Source: a candidate division TA06 bacterium DG_78 (lineage in GTDB: Bacteria > Hydrothermota > Tepidihabitantia > SM23-42). Taken from it: a stretch of 22,478 bases of DNA. The stretch lies in NCBI GenBank assembly GCA_001303225.1, contig LJNI01000050.1, positions 1 through 22,478 of the forward strand, read 5' to 3'. The notes beneath the pieces were generated by a model. It did not search any database. It saw nothing but the letters and a program-made list of their open reading frames with translations, and had not been told where the DNA came from. Shown in pieces: positions 1 to 7,770 of this stretch (positions within the stretch are counted from its first letter, which is position 1; each line of letters starts with the position of its first letter). The position numbers were made by a program, and so were the translations under genes.

Positions 1-1
1 G

Positions 2-319
2 AGGAGTGATCAATTGTACGGGACTGATGGTTCTGTCGTTTCAATTCCACTCGCATCGAGAGGATTTGTTCTCTTAAAGAAACTACGAGATGAAGCGCAC
101 CGTTTTGCAATTGGCTATCATCGGACTGTGAGGGCTAAAAAAATAACTGTGTCAGTACTCGATAGCATCGTCAGTATTGGTAAAAAAAGAAAATTGATGC
201 TCCTCAAATATTTTGGTAGTCTGGGTGCCTTGAAAAAGGCGAGCGAGGAAGAAATTACTAAAGTGCAGGGCATCGGGAAAAAAGTTGCCCGTATCATATA
301 CGAATCCTTACATACATAG
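2..319 (+). CDS. uvrC: UvrC C-terminal fragment, excinuclease ABC subunit C (5' truncated by window edge)
   Basis: This is the last ~105 residues of UvrC, the nuclease that makes both incisions in UvrABC nucleotide excision repair. The frame is open to base 2, so the gene starts outside the window; the TTG at 14 is only an internal codon. Visible marks are the UvrC-typical RDEAHRFAIGYHR segment at the end of the RNase H-like 3'-incision domain, followed by a C-terminal tandem helix-hairpin-helix DNA-binding module (SIGKKRKLMLLKYFGSLGAL, then VQGIGKKVARIIYESL). It ends at a TAG and converges on the CBS-domain gene with about 230 bp between them. The assignment is firm from these motifs; nothing looks damaged. 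Confidence 0.93.
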   Translation, partial: RSDQLYGTDGSVVSIPLASRGFVLLKKLRDEAHRFAIGYHRTVRAKKITVSVLDSIVSIGKKRKLMLLKYFGSLGALKKASEEEITKVQGIGKKVARIIYESLHT

Positions 320-548
320 GCTTCATACCTTCGCCCAAAATACGAATAGCTAAATTCGAAATCCGAGATCCTTATAACTGAGAGAAAATAGAAATTGGGT
401 TCGGGTTAAGATGCTGGATTTTTTCGATAAAAATATTTAAAATCTCCAGCTTCCTGGCCATTAACCTTTAAACCATGTTTATGTCTCTCATCGGGTATTT
501 TGTCCAGTCTCGAAACTCGACGTCGAGAGAAGATGTAGTATTTAGAAT
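320..548. other. Convergent intergenic region with a 12-bp palindrome
   Basis: This lies between the stops of uvrC and the CBS/CorC gene. It holds a perfect palindrome CTCGACGTCGAG at 516-527, 21 bp past the CBS stop, and a loose inverted repeat around 415-455 (GCTGGATTTT against AAAATCTCCAGC). Neither is followed by a convincing T-run, so I do not call a rho-independent terminator. No RNA gene or credible small ORF was seen. Confidence 0.4.
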
Positions 549-1283
549 TTATATTTTCTTAACCTTAACTTTACTAATCTTTCTTCTCGTCCCTTCCAAA
601 ATTGTAAATTTTAGATTTTTATATTTAATTTCTTCACCAATTTTAGGAATGCGGTCTGCGTATTTTAAAATCAATCCACTGACGGTCGATACATCCTTTT
701 CATCGATTGTCAGACCGAATCGTTCAGCGAATTCACCAAGCTTCATCCGTGTATTCAAAATATATTCATCATTAGTGATTTCTTCAATAAGTGGTTTCTT
801 TTTTTTATCGAACTCATCTTCGATATCTCCGACAATCTCTTCTATCAAATCTTCAACCGTAATTATACCAGATACACCGCCAAATTCGTCAATTACAACT
901 CCTAACGAAAGTCTGAGACGCTGTAATTCAAGAAAAACATCCAAGGCAGGACGGTCCTCATACACAAAGTGTGGGAATCGTACAAATTCCACAACAGGAT
1001 ATTCCTGGAATCCATTCCAGAATGAAATAATATCCTTGATGTAGAGGATGCCAATGATCTGATCCATATTAGCAAAGTACACTGGATATCGCGAAAAGTG
1101 ATATCGATTGTAATCATTAAGAGCATCAACGAGTCGAGTATTATAGGCGAATGCAGCGATCTCATTTTTCGGCACCATAATTTTGTTCACTGCCTTCTTT
1201 TTCATTTCCAAAAGTTCATTAATCATCTTGTGTTCGGTGGTAGAAACGCTACCGAGGTCTAAGGACTTATGTTTTGGTACCAA
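549..1283 (-). CDS. CBS-domain pair plus CorC_HlyC domain protein, lacking the DUF21 membrane part
   Basis: This 244-residue soluble protein has the C-terminal layout of the CorC/HlyC/CNNM family, which is linked to Mg2+/Co2+ homeostasis. A CBS pair covers about residues 35-155, with the hallmark IDEFGGVSGIITVEDLIEEI at 132-151 and GDIEDE at 152-157. The CorC_HlyC (transporter-associated) domain covers about 165-244. The N-terminal segment TTEHKMINELLEMKKKAVNKIMVP is what normally follows the DUF21 membrane domain or the short N-terminus of soluble CorC. No transmembrane segment is present. The frame is closed by a TAA at 1305-1307, so DUF21 cannot be encoded in frame. The start is uncertain: TTG at 1283 has no obvious Shine-Dalgarno, and the first in-frame ATG is at 1226. 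It is the last gene of the hdr-ribosomal operon, 17 nt after the DUF151 gene. Confidence 0.8.
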   Translation of the reverse strand: MVPKHKSLDLGSVSTTEHKMINELLEMKKKAVNKIMVPKNEIAAFAYNTRLVDALNDYNRYHFSRYPVYFANMDQIIGILYIKDIISFWNGFQEYPVVEFVRFPHFVYEDRPALDVFLELQRLRLSLGVVIDEFGGVSGIITVEDLIEEIVGDIEDEFDKKKKPLIEEITNDEYILNTRMKLGEFAERFGLTIDEKDVSTVSGLILKYADRIPKIGEEIKYKNLKFTILEGTRRKISKVKVKKI

Positions 1284-1300
1284 TTTGTGTTTTAAAGGTT

Positions 1301-1783
1301 CTACTTATTGAAACTAAAATCGCCAAATTGTTCAGGTTTAGTATTTCTTAAACGACGTTTTAGCTCCTCTATACTCGTATCGCCCTGAAATACAATGCCA
1401 TTTTCATTCATGAGTTCATCGCTCACTACAATTGTACATTTCGTGCGGAGGGCAAGCGCTATAGAATCTGATGGTCGGGCATCAATGACAAAAAGTTTAC
1501 CATCGGATTCAATATAAATCTTGGCAAAGTATGTTTCGTTTTTTAGTGCCTCGACACCTATCTTCGCCACCTTTGCTTGGAAAGTATCGATAACGAGTTT
1601 GAGCAAATCGTGCGTCAATGGTCTTTGGGGCCTAATACCTTCGAGAGAGAGGGCAATAGCCATTGCCTCATTCTCGCCAATCCATATCGGCAGAGTCCGA
1701 TCGCCATATTTTTCCTTGAGCAATACAACAAACGTATTGTACTGTTGATCTTCAATAACAGCATTAACGAAGACTTCTAAAAT
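1301..1783 (-). CDS. Bifunctional nuclease (BFN, DUF151) family protein, probable ATT start
   Basis: This is a DUF151 protein of about 160 residues. The family's core is visible: VVLLKEKYGDRTLPIWIGEN, the acidic/hydrophobic run MAIALSLEGIRPQRPLTHDL, and VIDARPSDSIALALR. Plant members have been reported as bifunctional DNase/RNase; the bacterial role is poorly known. Family N-termini begin about 20 residues before the LLKEK motif, but the first ATG/GTG/TTG in frame (TTG at 1723) falls inside that motif and would remove the first strand. Upstream the frame is open to the rplI stop (TAA, 1784-1786). Directly after that stop is ATT (1781-1783), preceded by a perfect GAGGAGG at 1792-1798 with an 8-nt spacer. 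I therefore place the start at ATT, giving (M)LEVFVNAVIEDQQYNTFVVL as the N-terminus. It is in the same frame as rplI, separated only by that stop. Confidence 0.82.
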   Translation of the reverse strand: MLEVFVNAVIEDQQYNTFVVLLKEKYGDRTLPIWIGENEAMAIALSLEGIRPQRPLTHDLLKLVIDTFQAKVAKIGVEALKNETYFAKIYIESDGKLFVIDARPSDSIALALRTKCTIVVSDELMNENGIVFQGDTSIEELKRRLRNTKPEQFGDFSFNK

Positions 1784-1798
1784 TTAGGCACCCTCCTC
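1781..1798 (-). promoter_or_regulatory. Strong Shine-Dalgarno before an ATT start codon
   Basis: The minus strand reads GAGGAGGGTGCCTAAATT. GAGGAGG lies in the last rplI codons, the rplI TAA overlaps the spacer, and ATT follows 8 nt after the SD. No ATG, GTG or TTG sits at a usable distance in this frame; the GTG inside the spacer is in another frame and hits a stop after four codons. Confidence 0.65.
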
Positions 1799-2233
1799 AA
1801 TCACAACAAGTTTAAATACAGCATTAACTCCTTCGGCGAGGTGAACTTTTATGTCGTAAACTCCAGGATGTTTGATGGTTTCCTCAAGCATTATATTCTT
1901 CTTGTCGATTTCGATGCCGTTATTGTTAAGGAGTAGAGCCACGACACTTGAAGTAATACTACCAAACGATTTTCCTTCAATGCCTGTCTTGATCGTCGTC
2001 TTGATCGTAAGGTCTTTGAATCGCTCAACGAGATCCATACCCATGGTCTTCATTTTTTCTCGCTGTTGAGAAAATCGCGATTGAGATTTTCTAAGCCCTC
2101 TCACATTTGCCTCGGTTGCTGGGATTGCCAAATGTTTTGGAAATAGGTAATTTCTCGCATAACCACTCTTAACATCAACAATATCGTGTGGTTTACCGAA
2201 TCGTTCAACTTCACGTAATAAAATGACCTTCAT
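1784..2233 (-). CDS. rplI: 50S ribosomal protein L9
   Basis: This is full-length L9 (149 residues; E. coli also 149), a 50S protein that binds 23S rRNA domain V and helps keep the reading frame. The N-terminal domain shows the canonical [36 protein letters not shown] pattern, including the GYARNYLFP rRNA-binding loop. It is followed by a charged connecting helix and the C-terminal domain (about 75-149) ending in the typical KHPGVYDIKVHLAEGVNAVFKLVV. Its ATG overlaps the rpsR stop by one base (TAATG), which points to translational coupling. Its own 3' end carries the Shine-Dalgarno of the next gene. Confidence 0.97.
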   Translation of the reverse strand: MKVILLREVERFGKPHDIVDVKSGYARNYLFPKHLAIPATEANVRGLRKSQSRFSQQREKMKTMGMDLVERFKDLTIKTTIKTGIEGKSFGSITSSVVALLLNNNGIEIDKKNIMLEETIKHPGVYDIKVHLAEGVNAVFKLVVIEEGA

Positions 2234-2436
2234 TATTTCAACTCGTATGGCAAGAGCACTATTTCCCGTGCACGCTTAATCGCTTGGGCAAGTCTCCGTT
2301 GATGATAGGAACACAAACCAGTTATTCGTGACGCAAGAATTTTACCTCGTGCATTCAAAAATCCTTTGAGGACAGACGTATCTTTATAATCTATCTGTTT
2401 GACACCAGTTTTACAAAAACGACACTTTTTTGCCAT
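2233..2436 (-). CDS. rpsR: 30S ribosomal protein S18 (zinc-binding type)
   Basis: This 67-residue S18 is the partner of S6 on the 30S platform. The conserved core is clear: [47 protein letters not shown]. It is the Cys-containing form: C5 and C8 (CRFC) with C42 and H45 (CSYH) can form a zinc site, lost in many S18 paralogues. The start ATG at 2436 follows AAAGGAG with 4 nt spacing. It sits between ssb (19-nt gap) and rplI (1-nt overlap), the classic S6-SSB-S18-L9 order. Confidence 0.97.
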   Translation of the reverse strand: MAKKCRFCKTGVKQIDYKDTSVLKGFLNARGKILASRITGLCSYHQRRLAQAIKRAREIVLLPYELK

Positions 2437-2455
2437 ATCGCTCCTTTACATACAA

Positions 2456-2887
2456 TTAAAAGGGGGTCTCAATTTCCTCTGTACTTTCCTTTGACTCTTC
2501 AATCTCCTCAGTTGCTCCTTCGGTAGTTGTTTCTCCACTCGGCATATCGAGAAATTGAATACGGTAAGCGATCACTTCAATTGCTGACCGCTTCTCTCCC
2601 TGAGTTGACTCCCATTGTCTTGACCGGAGTCTTCCCTCGATAAGAACGGCACTACCCTTTTTTAAATAGTCATTAGCGAGTTCTGCCTGACGACGCCATG
2701 CGACAACATTGATAAATAATGTCTCTTCCTGAAATTCACCCGTCTCGCGATTCTTATAACGTCGCGAGCTTGCTATTCTGAACGAACAAACTGGTGCTCC
2801 CTTTTGCGTATAACGCAATTCTGGGTCTGCAACCAATCTGCCAATCAACTGAACCGAATTGAGATAGCCAAGACGGAGTGGCTTCAT
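2456..2887 (-). CDS. ssb: Single-stranded DNA-binding protein
   Basis: This is a 143-residue bacterial SSB with one OB fold (about residues 8-118): LNSVQLIGRLVADPELRYT at the N-terminus and ETLFINVVAWRRQAELANDYLKKGSAVLIEGRL in the middle. A short acidic tail follows (GATEEIEESKESTEEIETPF). The extreme C-terminus reads ETPF where the family usually has DD(I/L)PF; the PF dipeptide used to dock repair and replication partners is kept. It starts with an ATG overlapping the rpsF stop by one base. The few residues before LNSVQLIGRL make it slightly longer at the N-terminus than usual. Confidence 0.96.
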   Translation of the reverse strand: MKPLRLGYLNSVQLIGRLVADPELRYTQKGAPVCSFRIASSRRYKNRETGEFQEETLFINVVAWRRQAELANDYLKKGSAVLIEGRLRSRQWESTQGEKRSAIEVIAYRIQFLDMPSGETTTEGATEEIEESKESTEEIETPF

Positions 2888-3177
2888 TACGACCTGCCTT
2901 TCACAATTATCAACACCCTCAATATATTCTCTCGGTGTTTAAATGACTTCTTAATTTTCGCTATCCCCGCGGGTTGTGCAGTGAATTCATAATTCACATA
3001 CACACCTTCGTCATATTTGTGGACCGGGTATGCTAATGTCTTCTTACCAAGATTGGTGAACTGTACATCACCTTTGCCATGAGTCTTTATCGAACGTTTG
3101 ATGCTCTTCATTTCTTTATCCAATTTCTCCTCGGTGATGTCGGGTCTGAAAATGAACATTGCTTCGTAGTGATTCAT
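2887..3177 (-). CDS. rpsF: 30S ribosomal protein S6
   Basis: This 96-residue S6 has the typical MNHYEAMFIFRPDITEEKLDK opening, the GKKTLAYPVHKYDEGVYVNYEF core and the SFKHRENILRVLIIV end, the usual ferredoxin-like fold that pairs with S18. Its ATG overlaps the stop of the upstream MvhD-like gene in an ATGA junction. No separate promoter is obvious in the 3' part of that gene, so expression is probably coupled to the hdr genes, although an internal promoter cannot be ruled out by eye. Confidence 0.97.
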   Translation of the reverse strand: MNHYEAMFIFRPDITEEKLDKEMKSIKRSIKTHGKGDVQFTNLGKKTLAYPVHKYDEGVYVNYEFTAQPAGIAKIKKSFKHRENILRVLIIVKGRS

Positions 3178-3593
3178 ACCTTATTTCCTCTCAACGGACC
3201 TAATTTCTTTATCTCTTCGGTAAAATCCCTGACCACTTTAGTAAATTTTTCACCCTCAGCTGCTGAAATCCATTCGAGTCTCAGTCGTCTCTTATCAATC
3301 CCCATATCACTGAGTAAACTATGGAGAAAAACAACGCGCCTAGCGGTCTTATAGTTACCATTCTGGTAATGACAATCACCAAAATGGCATCCACCAATCA
3401 GTACTCCATCAGCACCATTCGTGAATGCATGGAGTATATGTTGTGGATCTATTCTCGAAGAACAGAAAAACCGAATCGGAATTACATTCGCCGGATATTT
3501 CTTTCTGGACGTTCCTGCAAGGTCTGCAGCAGCCGACGTACACCATTTACAGAAAAATCCTATGATTTTAGGTTCGAAATTTCCTTTTGTCAT
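3174..3593 (-). CDS. mvhD: MvhD-like hydrogenase/Hdr iron-sulfur (delta) subunit
   Basis: This 139-residue protein is of the MvhD/FlpD family, the [2Fe-2S] adaptor that passes electrons between an electron donor module and HdrA. Cluster ligands are visible: C15 and C18 (FCKWC), C44 (RFFCSSR), and C69 and C74 (GGCHFGDCHY). The family signature IGFFCKWCTSAAADLAGTSR and the segment GADGVLIGGCHFGDCHY are intact. It overlaps hdrA by 4 nt (ATGA) and is followed with the same overlap by rpsF. No hydrogenase large or small subunit (MvhA/G) is in the window, so the symbol names the family, not a hydrogenase role. Confidence 0.92.
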   Translation of the reverse strand: MTKGNFEPKIIGFFCKWCTSAAADLAGTSRKKYPANVIPIRFFCSSRIDPQHILHAFTNGADGVLIGGCHFGDCHYQNGNYKTARRVVFLHSLLSDMGIDKRRLRLEWISAAEGEKFTKVVRDFTEEIKKLGPLRGNKV

Positions 3594-6500
3594 TTCTCCG
3601 CCAGTACTGATACCACCATCTGTTCAATCTGTTGATCAGAAAGATTTTTCTGTTGCGCTGCACCTGAAGGACAGGCTGCACTACACGAACCACATCCCTG
3701 ACAGAGTGCCTCATTGACTTTAACCACCATCTTCTCTTTATCCAGCTCCCGTGCATCATACGGGCACACTCCTACACAGATACTACAACCAGAGCATAAA
3801 TCCTCATCAACACCAGCAATAGTTGGTTCAAATGCGATGGTCTTTTGTGAGAGAATAGCTATAGCCTTACTCGCTGCTCCTGATGCCTGTGCAACGACTT
3901 CGGGTATGTCTTTTGGTGCTTGGGCAGCTCCAGCCAGAAAGATACCTATTGTTTGACTTTCAACTGGTCGTAATTTCGGATGTGCCTCAGTAAGAAATTG
4001 ATTCGCATCGCATTGTATTTTCAATTTTCTAACAACTTCCTCACTCTCTTTTTTGGGAACCATACCAGTAGCGAGCACAACCATATCTGTTTCTACCTCA
4101 ACCTGTTTCCCTGACAATGTATCTGCACCCAAAACAACAATTCTCCCATTATCTTGGTAAATCTTTGAAACCTTACCACGTATATATACCGCTCCTTCAT
4201 CAGTAACGCGGTTATAGAATTCTTCATAACCCTTCCCTGATGTCCTCACATCGATGTAGAACACTATCGGCTCACCATCGTGAACTCTGTGTTTATAAAG
4301 CAAAGCATGCTTAGCCGTATACATACAGCAGATCTTTGAGCAGTATTCAAGGTGGTTCTCTTTATCCCGTGATCCGGCACACTGGACAAAAACGACGCGA
4401 TGAGGCACCTTTCCATCAGACGGCCGTTTAATCTCTCCAGCTGTTGGACCAGATGCAGATAATAACCGCTCAAACTGCAACGACGTTATCACATCTGGAA
4501 TCGCACCGTAACCATACTCTTTTAATTTCTCAGGATCATAGAGATCGAACCCAGTAGCCACGATGATTGCCCCCACGTCATACTCAATAATTTTGTCGGT
4601 AAGTTCATGATCAATTGCATCCGGTTCACAAACTGAATCACACTGGAGACATTCGCAACATACTGCACAGTTGAGACACCGCATTGATTCATCTTTTGCC
4701 CCTTGTTCATCAAAACCGAGTTCAACCTCATCGAACGCCTTACGTTTATCAACGTCAATCTTCGGCATCTTCACTCTTCGTATTCTCTTCTTACGGAGCA
4801 GCTCCTTAGGGGAAGGTCGAGCAGTACTGTATTTCTTGTGCTCGATTTTTATCCCCCTAATCCGTGCGTCAATTGCCTCTGCAGCCTTCTTCCCGGATGC
4901 CACTGCTTCAATAACTGTTGCAGGACCAGTAACAACATCACCTCCAGCATACACACCATCTACGCTCGTCTCGAGCGTATCTGGATCCACAACGAGGGTA
5001 CCCCATTTTGTCATCTCGTATTCCTTGCCTAACCAATCTATCTTTGGTTTTTGAGAAATGGCAATAATCACGTTATCTACTGGTATTGTAAATTCACTAC
5101 CCTCGATCGGAATTGGACGCCTCCTCCCTGAAGCATCAGGTGCGCCGAGTTCCATCCGTACACATTTAATCTCCTGGATTTTATTCGTGCCTATAATTTT
5201 GGTGGGTGCAACCAGAAATTCAATCTCAACACCCTCAACCTCTGCCTCATCAACTTCCCATGAGTTCGCTGGCATCTCTTTGCGTGAACGACGGTACAGA
5301 ATTGTAACATCACTTCCCAATCGTTTTACCACACGAGCTGCGTCAACTGCTGCATTACCACCACCGATAACAGCGACCTTCTTTCCAAGTGTAACCTTTT
5401 CACCACAATTCACTTTCTTGAGGAAGTTTATACAGTGAAGTACACCGTTGAGGTCCTCGCCTTCCACATTTAATTTCATTTCCTCATAAGCACCAGTAGA
5501 AATAAATACAGCACGGTAGTCTCTCTTCAAATCATCGATGCTCATCGTTTCACCAATTGTGGCACCTGTCTTAATATCGACGCCGAATGATGTTATGTAA
5601 TCAATATCAGCCATAATAGAATTGCGTGGCAAGCGAAACTCGGGTATTCCCAAAACGAGCATACCACCAACCACCTTTTCGGCTTCGTAGACCGTAACCT
5701 GATAGTTCATTTTGGCCAGGAAATACGCACAAGAAAGTCCACCAGGGCCAGATCCGACAACAGCAATCTTATCACCAGTTGGTTTCTTTTGTTCGAGAGG
5801 ATAAGACCCACAGTCTGCCACATACCGTTTGAGCGACGCTATGGCAATTGGATCATCGACCTCAGCCCGCACACAATCAGACTCACATGGATGATTACAC
5901 ACCCGGCCACACACACTCGCAAATGGATTTGCTTCTCGCTCTAATTCTAATGCTTCTTTATATTTACCCGCACGAAGTAAGGCGATATATCCTTGTGCAT
6001 TCACACCTGCAGGACAGGCAACGCGACATGGTGCATGACCAAGCTTTTTGATGGTGAATCTATTTGGAACAGCCTGAGGAAATGGACGGTATATTGCCTT
6101 TGTCATTGCCAAATCACATTCAAATTCATTCGGCTGCGATACTGGACAGACGATATCACACTCACCACATCCATTGCACTTTTCCCAATCCACATATGGT
6201 GATTTCTGCCTCACCTTCACCTTAAAATTACCCACTGAACCAGAAATTTCTTCGAGTTCGCTATACGTCAATAACTTTATTTTATCATGCTGTGCAACCT
6301 CAACCATCTTTGGCGTCATAATACATTGCGAACAGTCCAGCGTCGGAAATGTCTCAGACAATTGTGCCATACGGCCACCAATCGATGGACTCCGCTCCAC
6401 GAGTACTGTTTCAATACCGGCATTAGCAATATCTAAGGCTGCTTGTATACCTGCAATACCCCCACCTACAACCAGGGCTCGTTTGGTAACATTCACCAAG

Positions 6501-6904
6501 ATAGACTCTAACGGTTCATCGTAACGAACTTTTTCTACAATACTCTTAATAAGTTGTGATGCCTTTTTCGTCGCAATTTTTTTATCATCGTGTACCCACG
6601 AGCAGTGTTCTCGAATCGTTGCCATTTCACACACATAGCGATTAAGTCCTCCTCGTTCCGAAGTATTTCGAAATGTATTTTCATGTAATGTAGGTGAGCA
6701 TGCTGCGACCACGACCGCATCGAGTTTCTGTTCTTTTATCGCTTTGATGATAAAGTCCTGGCCGGGATCTGAACACATGTACTTATAATTTTCTACATGG
6801 ACGACGCCAGGATACGTTTTAAATTCCTCAGTCAGGGCATCAACATCAACAGTCTTGGCAATATTAATGCCGCAATGGCAGATAAAAACTCCGATTCGTT
6901 TCAT
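3590..6904 (-). CDS. hdrA: HdrA-like FAD/iron-sulfur subunit with an inserted GltD-like NAD(P)H:FAD oxidoreductase module
   Basis: This 1104-residue protein is well above the ~650 residues of classical HdrA. Order: N-terminal HdrA domain (about 1-140, GVFICHCGINI); HdrA FAD-binding fold (GGGIAG 147-152); a 4Fe-4S motif (C243, C246, C249, C253); a GltD/NfnB-like insert (about 285-690) with its cysteines (C293, C297, C332, C336, C340, C344), FAD motif GSGPGG 384-389 and NAD(P) motif GGGNAA 514-519; a dense Cys run (C743-C759); the rest of the HdrA FAD domain with YCSKICCMYTAKHA (854-867); and two C-terminal 4Fe-4S motifs (C1037-C1047, C1068-C1078). HdrA carries the bifurcating FAD of the complex. 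The insert suggests direct NAD(P)H/NAD(P)+ exchange. ATGA overlaps join it to hdrB upstream and mvhD downstream. Function is inferred from domains; the physiological acceptor is unknown. Confidence 0.93.
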   Translation of the reverse strand: MKRIGVFICHCGINIAKTVDVDALTEEFKTYPGVVHVENYKYMCSDPGQDFIIKAIKEQKLDAVVVAACSPTLHENTFRNTSERGGLNRYVCEMATIREHCSWVHDDKKIATKKASQLIKSIVEKVRYDEPLESILVNVTKRALVVGGGIAGIQAALDIANAGIETVLVERSPSIGGRMAQLSETFPTLDCSQCIMTPKMVEVAQHDKIKLLTYSELEEISGSVGNFKVKVRQKSPYVDWEKCNGCGECDIVCPVSQPNEFECDLAMTKAIYRPFPQAVPNRFTIKKLGHAPCRVACPAGVNAQGYIALLRAGKYKEALELEREANPFASVCGRVCNHPCESDCVRAEVDDPIAIASLKRYVADCGSYPLEQKKPTGDKIAVVGSGPGGLSCAYFLAKMNYQVTVYEAEKVVGGMLVLGIPEFRLPRNSIMADIDYITSFGVDIKTGATIGETMSIDDLKRDYRAVFISTGAYEEMKLNVEGEDLNGVLHCINFLKKVNCGEKVTLGKKVAVIGGGNAAVDAARVVKRLGSDVTILYRRSRKEMPANSWEVDEAEVEGVEIEFLVAPTKIIGTNKIQEIKCVRMELGAPDASGRRRPIPIEGSEFTIPVDNVIIAISQKPKIDWLGKEYEMTKWGTLVVDPDTLETSVDGVYAGGDVVTGPATVIEAVASGKKAAEAIDARIRGIKIEHKKYSTARPSPKELLRKKRIRRVKMPKIDVDKRKAFDEVELGFDEQGAKDESMRCLNCAVCCECLQCDSVCEPDAIDHELTDKIIEYDVGAIIVATGFDLYDPEKLKEYGYGAIPDVITSLQFERLLSASGPTAGEIKRPSDGKVPHRVVFVQCAGSRDKENHLEYCSKICCMYTAKHALLYKHRVHDGEPIVFYIDVRTSGKGYEEFYNRVTDEGAVYIRGKVSKIYQDNGRIVVLGADTLSGKQVEVETDMVVLATGMVPKKESEEVVRKLKIQCDANQFLTEAHPKLRPVESQTIGIFLAGAAQAPKDIPEVVAQASGAASKAIAILSQKTIAFEPTIAGVDEDLCSGCSICVGVCPYDARELDKEKMVVKVNEALCQGCGSCSAACPSGAAQQKNLSDQQIEQMVVSVLAEK

Positions 6905-7764
6905 AATAAATTATACTCCCTTAATATGTTTACTGGCGAAACCTTGTTTTGCTCTAATCCCAAATTTTTTTCTTCCACACCGAGTGCGATGGCAAGGATT
7001 TGCGAAAAGTAGAAAATGGGTATCTCTTTAAATTCAGCATGGACCTTCTTTATCTTATTTTGTAGCGCATCCAAATTGTAATAACATAGTGGGCAGGAAG
7101 TAACGATTGCCTCCGCCCCATTACCCTGAGCATTCCTAAGAAGTTTATAAACTACCTCAATCGCAGCATCTGGCGAATTGACAACGAGATAAGAACCACA
7201 ACACTCAACCTTAAGAGGAAAGTCTACAGGTGTGGCACCAATTAAATTGACAAACGCTTCAAAAATTGTGGGTGATTCAGGGTCATCAAATTGAAGCTCT
7301 TTTTGTGGTCTCAAAAGAAGACAACCATAATAACAAGCAAGTTTAATCCCATTCAAATTTTTTTTCAATTTGCTTTTGATGAGTTCTTTATTATCTCTGA
7401 AGAATTCAAGAGGGTGAACAACTTTTTCATTGCCATCATAGGATTCTTCAAGGTGTTCATTTATAATATCCAAGACCTCAGGGTCTTGTTTTAAAATATA
7501 ATTTGCCCTTTTAAGGGTATTATAACAAATCGAGCAGGGCACCAGAACCATGCTATCTTCGCCTTGGGCCTTTGCCAGTATCCTCAAAGGAGCAATTAAA
7601 GACATACGATTGTCACGGGCAAGTGTAAATGTTGTACCACAACAATACCAATGTGCTAATTCATTGAGTTCAGCACCAATCGCCCTAAAAGATGCATGCA
7701 AGGATGTATTCAATGGCTTGGCTTTTGTGTAAAGTGTACAACCAGGATAATATGATAACTTCAC
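6901..7764 (-). CDS. hdrB: HdrB-like heterodisulfide reductase subunit B (two CCG domains)
   Basis: This 287-residue HdrB has the family's two cysteine-rich CCG domains: first C9, C41-C42 (WYCCGT), C77 and C80 (CSIC); second C144, C148, C188-C189 (VECCGS), C224 and C227 (CPLC). In methanogen HdrB these hold two noncubane [4Fe-4S] clusters that cleave the CoM-S-S-CoB disulfide. In bacteria the substrate is unknown, and nothing here suggests a bacterium making those coenzymes. The start is GTG at 7764, 6 nt after the hdrC stop, which keeps the canonical YYPGCT opening close to the N-terminus. The stop overlaps the hdrA ATG. Confidence 0.93.
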   Translation of the reverse strand: MKLSYYPGCTLYTKAKPLNTSLHASFRAIGAELNELAHWYCCGTTFTLARDNRMSLIAPLRILAKAQGEDSMVLVPCSICYNTLKRANYILKQDPEVLDIINEHLEESYDGNEKVVHPLEFFRDNKELIKSKLKKNLNGIKLACYYGCLLLRPQKELQFDDPESPTIFEAFVNLIGATPVDFPLKVECCGSYLVVNSPDAAIEVVYKLLRNAQGNGAEAIVTSCPLCYYNLDALQNKIKKVHAEFKEIPIFYFSQILAIALGVEEKNLGLEQNKVSPVNILREYNLL

Positions 7765-7770
7765 AATAAA

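Noticed and set aside
475..1044. 189-codon plus-strand open frame opposite the CBS/CorC gene
   Set aside because: It is the antisense of a clearly conserved protein, is rich in Ser/Ile/Asn as expected for a shadow frame, and has no ribosome binding site.
4671..5438. Several plus-strand open frames opposite hdrA
   Set aside because: They are low-complexity shadow frames of a conserved coding region, without family motifs or ribosome binding sites.
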